DNA of 64,000 bases from JBELHR01 sp049606855 (GCA_049606855.1 JBMYVY010000007.1:38642-102641); one strand, 5' to 3'. Counted from the first letter of the stretch, positions 35,100 to 44,844 are shown. A program made the numbers and translations. The notes: generated by a model not told the origin, from the sequence alone.

Positions 35100-35117
35100 C
35101 TTACGAAAACGATTGAA
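35100..35117 (+). promoter_or_regulatory. upstream element shared with the kinase gene
   Basis: CTTACGAAAACGATTGAA occurs here and, in the same orientation relative to its gene, upstream of the BadF-type kinase (22284-22301, minus strand). Here it overlaps the candidate -33 TTG at 35113-35115. A 13-nt part (TTACGAAAACGAT) also occurs at 3424-3436. Confidence 0.6.
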
Positions 35118-35140
35118 ATGGAAGATTTTAAGTAAATTTA
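35113..35140 (+). promoter_or_regulatory. candidate susC promoter
   Basis: TTG at 35113-35115, a 17-bp spacer and TAAATTTA at 35133-35140. The -7 box deviates only in its last base. It would give a leader of about 60 nt before the susC ATG. Confidence 0.42.
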
Positions 35141-35205
35141 ACATGTGAAGAATTAACGATTTTATTTACTAAACTTTTAAACTGAGTATTTATTTAACCA
35201 ATTTC

Positions 35206-38157
35206 ATGAAAAACTTACAACTTATATTTTTCGGAATGTTATTTCTGATCAGTAGTTCTATGTTTGCACAGCAAACTGCTACCGGATCGGTAACTGACAA
35301 AACAACAGGCGAACCATTGCCTGGTGTTGGAATTTTGATAAAAGGCACAACCAAGGGAGGAATTACCGACTTTGAGGGTGGTTTTGTCATTGATAATGTA
35401 GAGACGGGAAGTACATTAATCTTCTCTTATATGGGTTTCAAAACCCAAGAATTAGTTTTCGACGGCTCAAGCCTAGAAGTAGCTCTAGAGGAAGATGCTG
35501 CCATGCTAGATGAAGTTCTTGTTGTTGGATATGGTACAGCAAGAAAGAAAGACTTGACAGGTTCCGTTGAACTAATGACTGACAAAGACTTTAACGAAGG
35601 GCCTGCAGCTAACGCAGCACAATTAATCCAGGGTAAGGTTGCTGGAGTTCAAATTTCTACAGGAAATGGAGCGCCAGGTGCTGGACAACAAATTAGAATT
35701 CGTGGTACGGGATCTTTGAATGTATCATCTAATCCATTAATTGTTGTTGATGGGGTTCCATTATCTGACAACAACGTTGGAGGTTCTAGAAACGTCTTAA
35801 ACACGATTAACCCAAATGATATTGCCAGCATGTCCATTCTTAAGGATGCATCTTCAACGGCTATCTATGGATCTCGTGCGGCCAATGGGGTGATTTTAAT
35901 TACGACTAAAAAAGGTAAACTAGACCAAGAACTTAAAGTAAACTTTTCATCAATTTCAGGTGTTTCAGTAGTAAACAACTATGTAAACAGTATGACTGCT
36001 GATGAGTTCTCTTATGTAATTAACGAAATCGATAACGCTCGTGGTTCTGACTTCAGTTCTATGCTTGGTGGTGCTAATACAAACTGGCAAGAAGTTATTT
36101 ATCAAAACGCGATGAATTTTGACAATAACTTAAGCATCTCAGGGAATTTAGGTTCAATTCCATTCCGTTTATCTGCTGGTTATACAGCAACTGAGGGAGT
36201 TTTAAAAACGGATCAATTCAATCGTACAACAGCTAAATTAAACTTAACTCCATCTTTATTAGATGATCGATTAAAGTTTGATATTAATGTGAATGGATCT
36301 TTTATTGACAACCAATTTGCAGACAATGGTGCCATTGGTTCTGCAGTAATCTATGATCCAACACAGCCAATATACGACGAGACTTCTCCTTATGGCGGAT
36401 TCTCTTATTGGAGAAACGATCCTAGTGACCCGAACTCAACTCGAGCGAATTTAGCAGCAGTTAACCCGCTAGCGATGTTAGAATTGAAAGATGATTCATC
36501 TAAAGTAAATAGAATCATTTCAAATATCAAAGCGGATTATCAATTTGGTTTTTTACCTGAGTTAACTGCAACGGTAAATGCTGGTTATGATTATACTTCG
36601 GGTACAGGATCAATCTTTGTATCTAAAGACATGCCTGATGCAAGAGAGAATTGGGACGGTTTTGAATCAAATTACGAAAATTCAGCAACGAACCAATTAT
36701 TAGATTTTTATCTGAATTATGTAGACAATGAAAGTGAAAACCATGATTTCGGGACAATGCTTGGATATTCTTACCAAAGTTTTGAAAATGAAAGCACAAG
36801 TACGGTAACAAAAGACCCGTCTAACAATCCTGATTTGATCGATGTTCCTTTTATCGACAAGGAGCGTTCAACTTTAGTTTCTTTCTTCGGTAGAGCAAAT
36901 TACGGATACAAGGATAAGTATTTAGTAACAGCTACTGTTAGAGCGGATGCTTCATCTAAACTTAATCCAGATGACCGATGGGGAATTTTTCCATCTGTGG
37001 CACTTGCATGGAATCTTTCAAATGAAGACTTTTTAGTGGAATCAGAAGTGATCAATAATTTAAAAGTGAGATTTGGATATGGTGAAGTAGGTAATGTAAA
37101 TGGACTTGGAAACTATGGGTTCTTAACTCGATATACTGGAAATCAATCTGGTGCATTTTATGGATTCGGAGACAATTATTACCCAACTTACAGACCGGAA
37201 GAAGTCAATCCTAATCTAAGATGGGAAGTTGGTAATACCTTAAACTTAGGTCTTGATTACTCATTATTTGATTCAAGAGTATTTGGTTCTATTGATGTTT
37301 ATAATAAAAGAACTCAAGATCTTATTGCTACATCTATCGTAGATCCATTTACGAACTTTGCCAATACAATTTCAGATAATATTGGTGACATGGAAAATAA
37401 AGGGGTTGAAGTTGCATTAAATGTGATCCCAGTTAGAACAGACAGTTTTGAATGGACAATTAATGCAAACTTATCGTATAACGAAAATACATTGACAAAA
37501 CTTCCAAACCCTCAACCAACAGGAGGAATCTCGGGAGGTACTGGTAATAATGTTCAACGTCATGAGGTAGGTCAAACACCATTTGCTTTCTATGTTTATG
37601 AACAAGTTTATGACGAAAGTCAAAATCCTGTAGAAGGAGTTTTTGTTGACCGAAATAAAGATGGAGTTATTACTGAAGAAGACAAGTATTTCTACAAAGA
37701 TCCCTATGCTGATATGGTAATCGGTCTTAACACGAATATGACTTTAGGTAATTTTGATTTTGCTTTCGCGAGTCGTTTGAGCCTTGGAAACTATGTTTAT
37801 AACAATGTAGCGTCTGATAAAGGTTTTGCGGACAGAGCGGTTTCTACAGCGAACACATTAAATAACTTGAACCAAAACTTCTTTGAAACTCAATTCTTGA
37901 TTAATGACACAAAAACATTATTAAGTGATTATTATGTTCAAGACGCTTCTTTCTATAGAATCGATAACATCACTTTAGGTTACAATCTGCCAGCAGATTT
38001 AATCGAAGGAGTTGGAATGAGAATCTATGGTTCTGCAAACAACGTGTTGCTTGTGTCTGAGTACGAAGGGCTTGACCCAGAGATTCCAGGTGGAATTGAC
38101 AACAATTTCTATCCTAGACCTCAGATTTATAGTGTAGGTTTAAACATTAACTTTTAA
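35206..38157 (+). CDS. SusC/RagA-type TonB-dependent transporter
   Basis: This 983-aa outer-membrane transporter imports glycans with its SusD lid. It has a signal peptide (cleavage after SSMFAQ, near residue 22) and a carboxypeptidase-like beta-sandwich ('GSVTDKTTGEPLPGVGILIK', about residues 27-100). The TonB box region is 'MLDEVLVVGYGTARKKDLTG', followed by a plug with 'IQGKVAGVQISTGNGAPGAG' and 'IYGSRAANGVILITTKKG'. The remaining about 750 residues form the barrel, ending 'SVGLNINF'. It heads the plus-strand operon susC-susD-susE-like. Substrate alpha-glucan is inferred from the GH13, GH31 and GH65 neighbours. Confidence 0.97.
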   Translation: MKNLQLIFFGMLFLISSSMFAQQTATGSVTDKTTGEPLPGVGILIKGTTKGGITDFEGGFVIDNVETGSTLIFSYMGFKTQELVFDGSSLEVALEEDAAMLDEVLVVGYGTARKKDLTGSVELMTDKDFNEGPAANAAQLIQGKVAGVQISTGNGAPGAGQQIRIRGTGSLNVSSNPLIVVDGVPLSDNNVGGSRNVLNTINPNDIASMSILKDASSTAIYGSRAANGVILITTKKGKLDQELKVNFSSISGVSVVNNYVNSMTADEFSYVINEIDNARGSDFSSMLGGANTNWQEVIYQNAMNFDNNLSISGNLGSIPFRLSAGYTATEGVLKTDQFNRTTAKLNLTPSLLDDRLKFDINVNGSFIDNQFADNGAIGSAVIYDPTQPIYDETSPYGGFSYWRNDPSDPNSTRANLAAVNPLAMLELKDDSSKVNRIISNIKADYQFGFLPELTATVNAGYDYTSGTGSIFVSKDMPDARENWDGFESNYENSATNQLLDFYLNYVDNESENHDFGTMLGYSYQSFENESTSTVTKDPSNNPDLIDVPFIDKERSTLVSFFGRANYGYKDKYLVTATVRADASSKLNPDDRWGIFPSVALAWNLSNEDFLVESEVINNLKVRFGYGEVGNVNGLGNYGFLTRYTGNQSGAFYGFGDNYYPTYRPEEVNPNLRWEVGNTLNLGLDYSLFDSRVFGSIDVYNKRTQDLIATSIVDPFTNFANTISDNIGDMENKGVEVALNVIPVRTDSFEWTINANLSYNENTLTKLPNPQPTGGISGGTGNNVQRHEVGQTPFAFYVYEQVYDESQNPVEGVFVDRNKDGVITEEDKYFYKDPYADMVIGLNTNMTLGNFDFAFASRLSLGNYVYNNVASDKGFADRAVSTANTLNNLNQNFFETQFLINDTKTLLSDYYVQDASFYRIDNITLGYNLPADLIEGVGMRIYGSANNVLLVSEYEGLDPEIPGGIDNNFYPRPQIYSVGLNINF

Positions 38158-38167
38158 TTGAACAGAC

Positions 38168-39769
38168 ATGAATTTAACTAAATATATAAAAACAGGAACA
38201 TTAGCGATTTTTAGCGCTTTAACCATAAGTTCTTGTATCGGGGATTTAGATCAAACCCCAATTGATCCAGACAGTTTTACAGAATTAGATGTATTTGCTG
38301 ATGTGGAAACTGCAAAGGGAGCGTTAGCGAAATTGTATAATTCGATTGCAATTACAGGACAAGATGGTCCTGCTGGAGATCCAGATTTATCAGTAAATGA
38401 TGAAGGAGCTTCTCAGTATACTCGTTTAATGTTTGGACACCAAACTCTTTCTACAGATGAAGCTGTAAATGGATGGGGAGATGGAAACTTATCTGAATTC
38501 CACGCAATGAACTGGTCAACAGAAAATGGTTTCGTCTTAGATTATTACAATCGTTTAGGTCAATCAGTTTCTTTTGCGAATTCTTTTATTGCAAATTGTG
38601 CAAACCTTGAGGATACTGATGAAGTTAGAACAATGGTTGCAGAGGCCAGATTTTTAAGAGCTTACCATTATTACAACTTAATGGATACTTTTGGTAACGT
38701 TCCAATCGTAACAGAAATTAAAACGGAACTTCCTCAACAAAACACGAGAGAAGAAGTCTTTAATTTCATTGAAGCTGAGCTTATGGAAATCATCGACGTT
38801 TTACCTGGAGCTAAAGGAAACGAATATGGTCGTGTAGATAAAGTAGCTGCTCAAGCTTTATTATCTAGAATGTATTTAAATGCAGAGTCATTTATTGGAA
38901 TTGATCACTATAATGAGTGTATTACTTACTCTATGGAGGTTATCAACTCAGGATACAGCTTACATTCATCTTACCAAGATTTATTCTTATCAGACAATGA
39001 TATGAATGGGGCCCAAAATGAAAACATCTTTGTAATTCGTTATGACGGTTTACAAACGCAAACTTATGGAGGGACTACCTTCTTTATTCACGCTAATTTT
39101 GGTGGATCTTCTATGAACACGGAAGATTATGGTTCAAACGGTGGATGGGCTGGAAACAGAACAACAAAGGCCTTGGTTGAAAAGTTTGAGGCTTCAAGTT
39201 TCAATGGTTCTGGTGAACCAACTGCTTGGTCAGATTCTAGAGCTATGTTTTACTCAGATGGTCAGAGTTATGAAATCAATGATATCAAATTATTTGCTGA
39301 TGGTTATGCAGTAACTAAGTACAGAAATATTGATTCAGATGGAAACTATACTGCGTCGGATCCAACTAAAGAAATGTCTGATATCGACCAACCATTGATT
39401 CGAATGGGAGAAATCTATTTGAACTATGCTGAAGCTGTCGTTAGAGGTGGTGGAGGTTCTGAATCTGAAGCTGTATCTTATATCAATGAATTAAGAGCTA
39501 GAGCTTATAGTGGAACAAGTGGAGCTATTTCTACCGTAGATTTAAACCTAAACTTCATTCTTGACGAACGCGCACGTGAGTTATACCATGAAGGTATGAG
39601 AAGAACGGATTTAATTCGTCATGACAAATTCACCCAAGGAACCTATTTATGGCCTTTCAAGGGAGATGTTATGGAAGGAGTATCAGTAGAATCTTATAGA
39701 GAACTATATCCTCTTCCTGCAAATGTACTTTTAGTAAATGATCAAATGACCCAAAACGAAGGGTACTAA
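38168..39769 (+). CDS. SusD/RagB-type glycan-binding lipoprotein
   Basis: This 533-aa surface lipoprotein (Cys in 'LTISSCIGDLDQTPID', near residue 23) caps the SusC barrel and captures substrate. SusD-family features are the N-terminal 'DQTPIDPDSF' and the TPR-like helices with 'MVAEARFLRAYHYYNLMDTF'. 'IRMGEIYLNYAEAVVRGGGG' and the C-terminal 'ILDERARELYHEGMRRTDLI' follow, ending 'LYPLPANVLLVNDQMTQNEGY'. It starts 10 bp after susC. The ligand is inferred from the locus to be maltodextrin or starch. Confidence 0.97.
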   Translation: MNLTKYIKTGTLAIFSALTISSCIGDLDQTPIDPDSFTELDVFADVETAKGALAKLYNSIAITGQDGPAGDPDLSVNDEGASQYTRLMFGHQTLSTDEAVNGWGDGNLSEFHAMNWSTENGFVLDYYNRLGQSVSFANSFIANCANLEDTDEVRTMVAEARFLRAYHYYNLMDTFGNVPIVTEIKTELPQQNTREEVFNFIEAELMEIIDVLPGAKGNEYGRVDKVAAQALLSRMYLNAESFIGIDHYNECITYSMEVINSGYSLHSSYQDLFLSDNDMNGAQNENIFVIRYDGLQTQTYGGTTFFIHANFGGSSMNTEDYGSNGGWAGNRTTKALVEKFEASSFNGSGEPTAWSDSRAMFYSDGQSYEINDIKLFADGYAVTKYRNIDSDGNYTASDPTKEMSDIDQPLIRMGEIYLNYAEAVVRGGGGSESEAVSYINELRARAYSGTSGAISTVDLNLNFILDERARELYHEGMRRTDLIRHDKFTQGTYLWPFKGDVMEGVSVESYRELYPLPANVLLVNDQMTQNEGY

Positions 39770-39781
39770 AAAAACGAAACA

Positions 39782-40801
39782 ATGAAAAATATATATATTT
39801 TATTTATTGCCCTTTTAGGGAGCTTGTCAATGACAAGTTGTTTTGAAGAAGAATTCGATTCACCGGTTATGAACACCAGTCCAGAATTTGATATGACAGC
39901 TTCTTCGAATGATGTCGTGTTGATGAAGGACAATGTTGGTATGACCGCTTTGGAGTTGACTTGGAATGCTCCAGACTATGGTGTCCAAAGCGCTAACCCA
40001 GCGTATCAAATTAAATTCAATGGTGTAACAGTTAGCGAGGTTGTTGGAGAAACTGAATTAGTTTTAGAGACTGAAGAATTAAATGCTTTCCTTTTAGAAA
40101 ATGAGTTCGAACCAGATGTTGCACAAACAGCAACTGTTCAAATTTCAGCAAAATTGGGAACGAGTTTTTATACAGATTCTTCTACTCAAGAGATCCAATT
40201 TACAGCCTATGCTGATCAATTAGACTTGACCACTACATGGGGACTTGTTGGTTCTGCAACTGAAAATGGATGGGATGGCCCAGACATGCCTTTGACTTAC
40301 GATCCAACAACAGATACATGGAAAGCTTATGTAGACCTTGGCGACGGAGAAATAAAATTGCGTAAGAACAATGATTGGGGACTTAACTATGGAGATACTT
40401 CTGTTGACGGTTACTTGGACGAAGGTGGAGATAATATAGCTGTAACTGCTGGAACATATTATATCCAAGTTAATTTTAAAACTTTCGAATTCCTTATTGA
40501 AAAAGTTGGAACTTGGGGATTAGTAGGGTCGGCGACAGCCAATGGCTGGGATGGTCCAGATCAAAGATTCATGAAAGACTTTTCAAAGAATAATGCTTGG
40601 TATCTAAATGATGTAACTCTTGTCGACGGAGAAATTAAAGTTCGCCGAAATAACGATTGGGGATTAAACTATGGAGATACTGGTAGTGATGGAATCTTAG
40701 ATGAAGGTGGTGACAATATTGTTGTAACTGCTGGAACATATGATTTCTACATAGACTTTGAGGGTCCAGATGGAATTACCTTTACAATAACTAAAAAATA
40801 A
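39782..40801 (+). CDS. SusE/SusF-like starch-binding lipoprotein with two tandem modules
   Basis: This 339-aa lipoprotein (Cys in 'SMTSCFEEE', near residue 20) has an N-terminal SusE-type Ig-like domain ('ALELTWNAPDYGVQSANPAY', about residues 55-75). Two near-identical binding modules follow at about residues 152-240 and 243-337. Each has 'WGLVGSAT-NGWDGPD', then 'NNDWGLNYGDT', a 'LDEGGDNI' loop and 'VTAGTY'. The pairing of WGLVG strands with aromatic and acidic loops matches surface starch-binding proteins that feed SusC/D. It ends the susCD operon; a TTCG-loop terminator follows. Symbol withheld because SusE and SusF are hard to tell apart. Confidence 0.88.
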   Translation: MKNIYILFIALLGSLSMTSCFEEEFDSPVMNTSPEFDMTASSNDVVLMKDNVGMTALELTWNAPDYGVQSANPAYQIKFNGVTVSEVVGETELVLETEELNAFLLENEFEPDVAQTATVQISAKLGTSFYTDSSTQEIQFTAYADQLDLTTTWGLVGSATENGWDGPDMPLTYDPTTDTWKAYVDLGDGEIKLRKNNDWGLNYGDTSVDGYLDEGGDNIAVTAGTYYIQVNFKTFEFLIEKVGTWGLVGSATANGWDGPDQRFMKDFSKNNAWYLNDVTLVDGEIKVRRNNDWGLNYGDTGSDGILDEGGDNIVVTAGTYDFYIDFEGPDGITFTITKK

Positions 40802-40808
40802 AGTTTAG

Positions 40809-40843
40809 GACTGCTAGCTCTTCGGAGCTAGCAGTTTTTTTTA
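40809..40843 (+). terminator. terminator of the susC operon
   Basis: ACTGCTAGCTC (40810-40820), loop TTCG, GAGCTAGCAGT (40825-40835), then a run of eight T from 40835. The TTCG tetraloop makes it strong. The next gene begins 5 bp after it, so that gene is set apart or reached by read-through. Confidence 0.92.
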
Positions 40844-40847
40844 TATT

Positions 40848-43800
40848 ATGAATAAATTCTTTCTCTTACTCCTATTACTCATTAGTCCTGCTTTATTTGG
40901 ACAGTTATCTACTGACCCAGAATTAGCCAATACTTCAGAGTCTTTTTCATTAATATTTGACGCAACAGATACTCCGTTTCAGGATTATCAAGGAGACTTA
41001 TACGCTCACACTGGTGTTACATTAAATGAAACTGATAATTGGCAATATGTTATAGAATCTTGGGGTAACAATACTACACAACCGAAATTTAATAAAATTG
41101 ATGAAAATTTGTATTCAATAAGTATTGATCCAAATATTTATGAATTTTACGATGTCCCTTCAACTGAAAACATCACCGGCATTGATATTGTTGTCAGAAG
41201 CGCTGATGCTTCAACCCAAACAACAGATTTACACATTAACGTTTATCAAGAAGGTTTTGTTATTAACCTTCAGAGTCCGACAGAAGGTGCAAGCTATATT
41301 GTAAATCAAGAATTTACAATAAGAGGAATTTCAAATAAAATATCAGATTTAAGTCTGTACATTAATGATGTTTTGGCAAAACAGCTTCAAGGTGAGGAAA
41401 TTGAACTGAGCACGAGTTTATCTTCAACAGGATTTAACAATATTCGATTACAAGGAATTGATGGTGATGAGACCTTAAATCAAGAAATCCAAATTCACAT
41501 AAGTCCTGAGACAGTAATATCTCCACTTCCCTCGGGAATGAAAGATGGAATTAATATCAATGGCAACGCAGTTACTTTTGTAATTGCTGCACCTGAAAAA
41601 ACAACTGTATATCTTTTTGGTGATTTTAATAACTGGAGCTACGACGCTGCTTATTTAATGAAAAGGGACGGAGATCGTTTTTGGATTACGCTAAATGACT
41701 TAGATCCGGACACAGAATACGCCTATCAATACAATATAGATGGAAACATTCAAATTGCCGACCCGCATGCTTATAAAGTATTAGACCCCGATAATGATAA
41801 ATATATCCCGGATACCACCTACCCTAACTTAAAAGCCTATCCTGAAAATGCAAAAGGTATTGTTTCTGTTTTTCAAATTAACAAACCCTCTTTTAACTGG
41901 GAGGATTCCCAATTTATTCGACCTAATCTAGAAAATGGTATTATTTATGAATTGTTAATCAGAGACTTTACAGAGGAAGGAACCTACCAAGCTGTGATAG
42001 ACAAACTCGATTACCTAGAAAATTTGGGAGTTACTGCAATTGAACTATTGCCTGTTAATGAATTTGAAGGAAATGTCTCATGGGGATATAACCCCTCTTT
42101 TTTCAAGGCTCTTGACAAGGCCTATGGAACTGAAAATGACTTTAAAGAATTAGTAAATCAAGCACATCAGCGTGGGATAAGTATAATCTTGGATGTGGTA
42201 TTAAACCATTCATTTGGACAATCACCTTTACTTGCCATGTATTGGGACGATGCTGCTAATCGACCAGCAGCAAATAACCCTTGGTATAATGCAGAATCAA
42301 ACTTTGAAAATACTGCTCTTCAATGGGGACAGGATTTCGATCATGAGTCTGAATATACTACAGCGTTTTTCAAAGATGTACTCTCCTATTGGATTGAAGA
42401 ATTTCATATTGATGGATATCGATTTGACTTCACAAAAGGACTCTCAAATACCTATCACTCGCTTGCTGAAGATGAATGGGGATCGAATTATGACGCTGCT
42501 CGAATTTCTATTTTAAAGGATTATGCAGACTACCTCTGGAATTCTCATGGGAATGACTTGGGTATTATTTTTGAACATTTAGCGGACAACAGTGAAGAGA
42601 CAGAATTAGCCGATTATGGGATCTATATGTGGGCCAATGCGAATCACAACTGGAACCAAAATACTATGGGCTATAACGAGGATGCTTCCGTTACATGGAC
42701 CGACTACAAATCAAAAGGCTGGAATGCACCAAACGCGGTTAATTATATGGAAAGTCATGATGAAGAACGGTTGATGTACAAGACGCTTCAGTTTGGAAAT
42801 GCAGATGGATCTTATGATGTTCGAGAATTATCGAATGCTACACAAAGGCACGAAGCCGCTCATTTAGTTGCCCAAGCACTCAGAGGCCCCAAAATGATTT
42901 GGCAATTTGGAGAACTCGGTTATGATATCAGTATTGATGAAGGGGGACGAACTTCACCAAAACCTATCTTATGGGAATATGAAGAAGACCCACACAGAAA
43001 ACATCTATATAACACTATTGCTACGATCAACAAGTTCAAAACCACCTATGCGGACTTTAACTCAGATAATTACGAGTTTAGTGAAACAGGACTACAAAAA
43101 ACATTAATCATTCAAGGCCAAGAATTTAATATCGTCATATTAGCTAATTTTGGAATGGGAACCGCGACAACTCAAGTTGATTTTCCGGGTTCAGGTACCT
43201 ATTATGATTATTTTGAAGGAAAACACCTTCAAGGAGGAAATCAATCAATCTCATTGAAGCCAGGGGGATATAAACTCTATACAACTCAGGTACTTGAAGA
43301 TCCATTGACCGATGGAAGCGGAGATACGGATGGAGATGGTGTTTCCGATGATTTAGATCAGTGTCCCAATACTTTAGTTGGAACCCCTGTAGATGACAAC
43401 GGATGTCCTATTGTTGTTTTAGATCCTGATAATTTCACAATTGAAACCTACGGATTAACTTGTCCGAATGAAGATAATGGGCAATTATTAATCACAACAA
43501 AAACGCTGAACAACTACGTCGCCAATATTAATGGAACAACCTATGAATTTGAGTCGGATTTGGAATTGTTGAATTTAACTCCTGGAGACTACACAATTAC
43601 CTTCACTCTAGATGGTGATGAAAATTTTGAGGCAATATTTACCGCAAATATTCCAGATGCTGAAGAAATCTCACTAGACTCGAGTACCGAGGTATTTGGA
43701 GACTACACGTTGAGTAGCATTAACATGCAATCAGGTACAGCACCTTTTGACATTTATATCAATGGTAGATTTGCATTTGACACCTACCAAGAACAGATTC

Positions 43801-44120
43801 AAGTCAAAGCTTCTCATGGAGATAAAATAACCATAGAGTCCGCAAAACCGTGTGAAGGTGAACTGGAAATATTTATGCCTATAAATCCAGTTTCTATCTA
43901 TCCGAATCCGGTAATTAATTTCACAAAAATCGGGCTTTATCATCCAGATATAGAAGAAGTCAGAGCAGTAATATTCAATCAATTGGGACAACGAATAAAC
44001 AGTTTTATCTTAACCCAAGAACAGCCTATGGATGTCGATTTCTCTTCATTAGCGCCAGGTGTGTATTATGTTCGATTCGATGATAAACGATTAAAAACTC
44101 AACGATTTATAAAGAAATAA
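40848..44120 (+). CDS. secreted GH13 alpha-amylase with T9SS sorting domain
   Basis: This 1090-aa exported enzyme has a signal peptide (cleavage after ALFGQ, near residue 19). An N-terminal beta region (residues 20-140) is followed by Ig-like segments and a CBM48-type glycogen-binding module ('TTVYLFGDFNNWSYDAAYLM', about residue 253). The catalytic GH13 barrel runs from about residue 360 with nucleophile 'DGYRFDFTKG' near residue 522, acid/base 'IIFEHLADN' near 575 and 'NYMESHDEERL' near 636. After it come a calcium-type thrombospondin-3 repeat ('DTDGDGVSDDLDQCPNT', about 824) and a type-A C-terminal sorting domain ('IYPNP' near 1016 to 'YVRFDDKRLKTQRFIKK'). So it is a T9SS substrate acting outside the cell. 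Confidence 0.94.
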   Translation: MNKFFLLLLLLISPALFGQLSTDPELANTSESFSLIFDATDTPFQDYQGDLYAHTGVTLNETDNWQYVIESWGNNTTQPKFNKIDENLYSISIDPNIYEFYDVPSTENITGIDIVVRSADASTQTTDLHINVYQEGFVINLQSPTEGASYIVNQEFTIRGISNKISDLSLYINDVLAKQLQGEEIELSTSLSSTGFNNIRLQGIDGDETLNQEIQIHISPETVISPLPSGMKDGININGNAVTFVIAAPEKTTVYLFGDFNNWSYDAAYLMKRDGDRFWITLNDLDPDTEYAYQYNIDGNIQIADPHAYKVLDPDNDKYIPDTTYPNLKAYPENAKGIVSVFQINKPSFNWEDSQFIRPNLENGIIYELLIRDFTEEGTYQAVIDKLDYLENLGVTAIELLPVNEFEGNVSWGYNPSFFKALDKAYGTENDFKELVNQAHQRGISIILDVVLNHSFGQSPLLAMYWDDAANRPAANNPWYNAESNFENTALQWGQDFDHESEYTTAFFKDVLSYWIEEFHIDGYRFDFTKGLSNTYHSLAEDEWGSNYDAARISILKDYADYLWNSHGNDLGIIFEHLADNSEETELADYGIYMWANANHNWNQNTMGYNEDASVTWTDYKSKGWNAPNAVNYMESHDEERLMYKTLQFGNADGSYDVRELSNATQRHEAAHLVAQALRGPKMIWQFGELGYDISIDEGGRTSPKPILWEYEEDPHRKHLYNTIATINKFKTTYADFNSDNYEFSETGLQKTLIIQGQEFNIVILANFGMGTATTQVDFPGSGTYYDYFEGKHLQGGNQSISLKPGGYKLYTTQVLEDPLTDGSGDTDGDGVSDDLDQCPNTLVGTPVDDNGCPIVVLDPDNFTIETYGLTCPNEDNGQLLITTKTLNNYVANINGTTYEFESDLELLNLTPGDYTITFTLDGDENFEAIFTANIPDAEEISLDSSTEVFGDYTLSSINMQSGTAPFDIYINGRFAFDTYQEQIQVKASHGDKITIESAKPCEGELEIFMPINPVSIYPNPVINFTKIGLYHPDIEEVRAVIFNQLGQRINSFILTQEQPMDVDFSSLAPGVYYVRFDDKRLKTQRFIKK

Positions 44121-44801
44121 ATGAAAAATTTAATATCTATTATTTTAGTTATATTGGTTACGAGCTGTTCCGATTCGGGAGGAGACCCCATTGATTCAAA
44201 CGCTCCACCTTCCACCCCTGTAGCAGTAAGTCCTTCTAACAATTCAATATGTCAACCTGAGGATTTAGAATTTGAGTGGATGGCATCATCTGATGCCGAT
44301 GGTGATGAACTCGTATATGAAATTGAACTTTCTGAAGATCCTGATTTTAATAGTATTTATAAAAGTGGAAAAACAACTTCAACCACCAAAGTTTTTAGCG
44401 TTCAAAAGGGAACTCATTATTTTTGGAGAGTTAAGGCAGAAGATGACAATGGTACCTCAAGTGACTTTAGCGATACCTTCCAATTTATTAGTGAGGCTGA
44501 AGCCGAAACTAACTATATCCCATTTAGCCCTGAATTAGTGGCCCCAAATGAAGGTGCTGAACTTGATGGAACTAGTGTGTCTTTGGAATGGATCTGTTCA
44601 GATGCGGATAATGACACCCTTAGTTATGACATCTATTTTGGAACAACTCAGAATCCTGAAAAAACAGATTCAGATTGGTCTTCAACAAGCATAACCCATT
44701 CTAATCTTAGCGCTGATATGACCTATTATTGGTATGTAGTAGCAAAAGATGGAAGTGGAAGTTCAAGTACTTCGAAACTTTGGACCTTTACTTTAAAGTA
44801 A
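44121..44801 (+). CDS. FnIII-like tandem-repeat lipoprotein at the end of the glucan locus
   Basis: This 226-aa lipoprotein (Cys in 'LVTSCSDSGGDP', near residue 16) has two fibronectin-III-like repeats at about residues 30-122 and 133-225. Matching phrases are 'LEFEWMASSDADGDELVYEI' and 'VSLEWICSDADNDTLSYDIY', then 'HYFWRVKAEDDNG' and 'YYWYVVAKDGSG'. Its ATG abuts the amylase stop (TAA-ATG), so the two are translationally coupled. A surface starch-binding or scaffold role is inferred from that coupling; no catalytic motif is present. Confidence 0.78.
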   Translation: MKNLISIILVILVTSCSDSGGDPIDSNAPPSTPVAVSPSNNSICQPEDLEFEWMASSDADGDELVYEIELSEDPDFNSIYKSGKTTSTTKVFSVQKGTHYFWRVKAEDDNGTSSDFSDTFQFISEAEAETNYIPFSPELVAPNEGAELDGTSVSLEWICSDADNDTLSYDIYFGTTQNPEKTDSDWSSTSITHSNLSADMTYYWYVVAKDGSGSSSTSKLWTFTLK

Positions 44802-44844
44802 TCGATATATTTAGTACTTTCGAAGACTCAAATTAAAGCAGATT

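Larger units (their letters stand above)
34735..35205. promoter_or_regulatory. 471-bp divergent control region between lacI and susC
   Basis: I see no coding sequence here. The stretch is AT-rich and holds two palindromes with the same CAAACGTTTG core, a third CAACGTTG-type palindrome, the 18-nt element shared with the kinase gene, and a candidate susC promoter. The two matching operators are 243 bp apart centre to centre, so regulator-mediated looping is possible. Confidence 0.7.
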
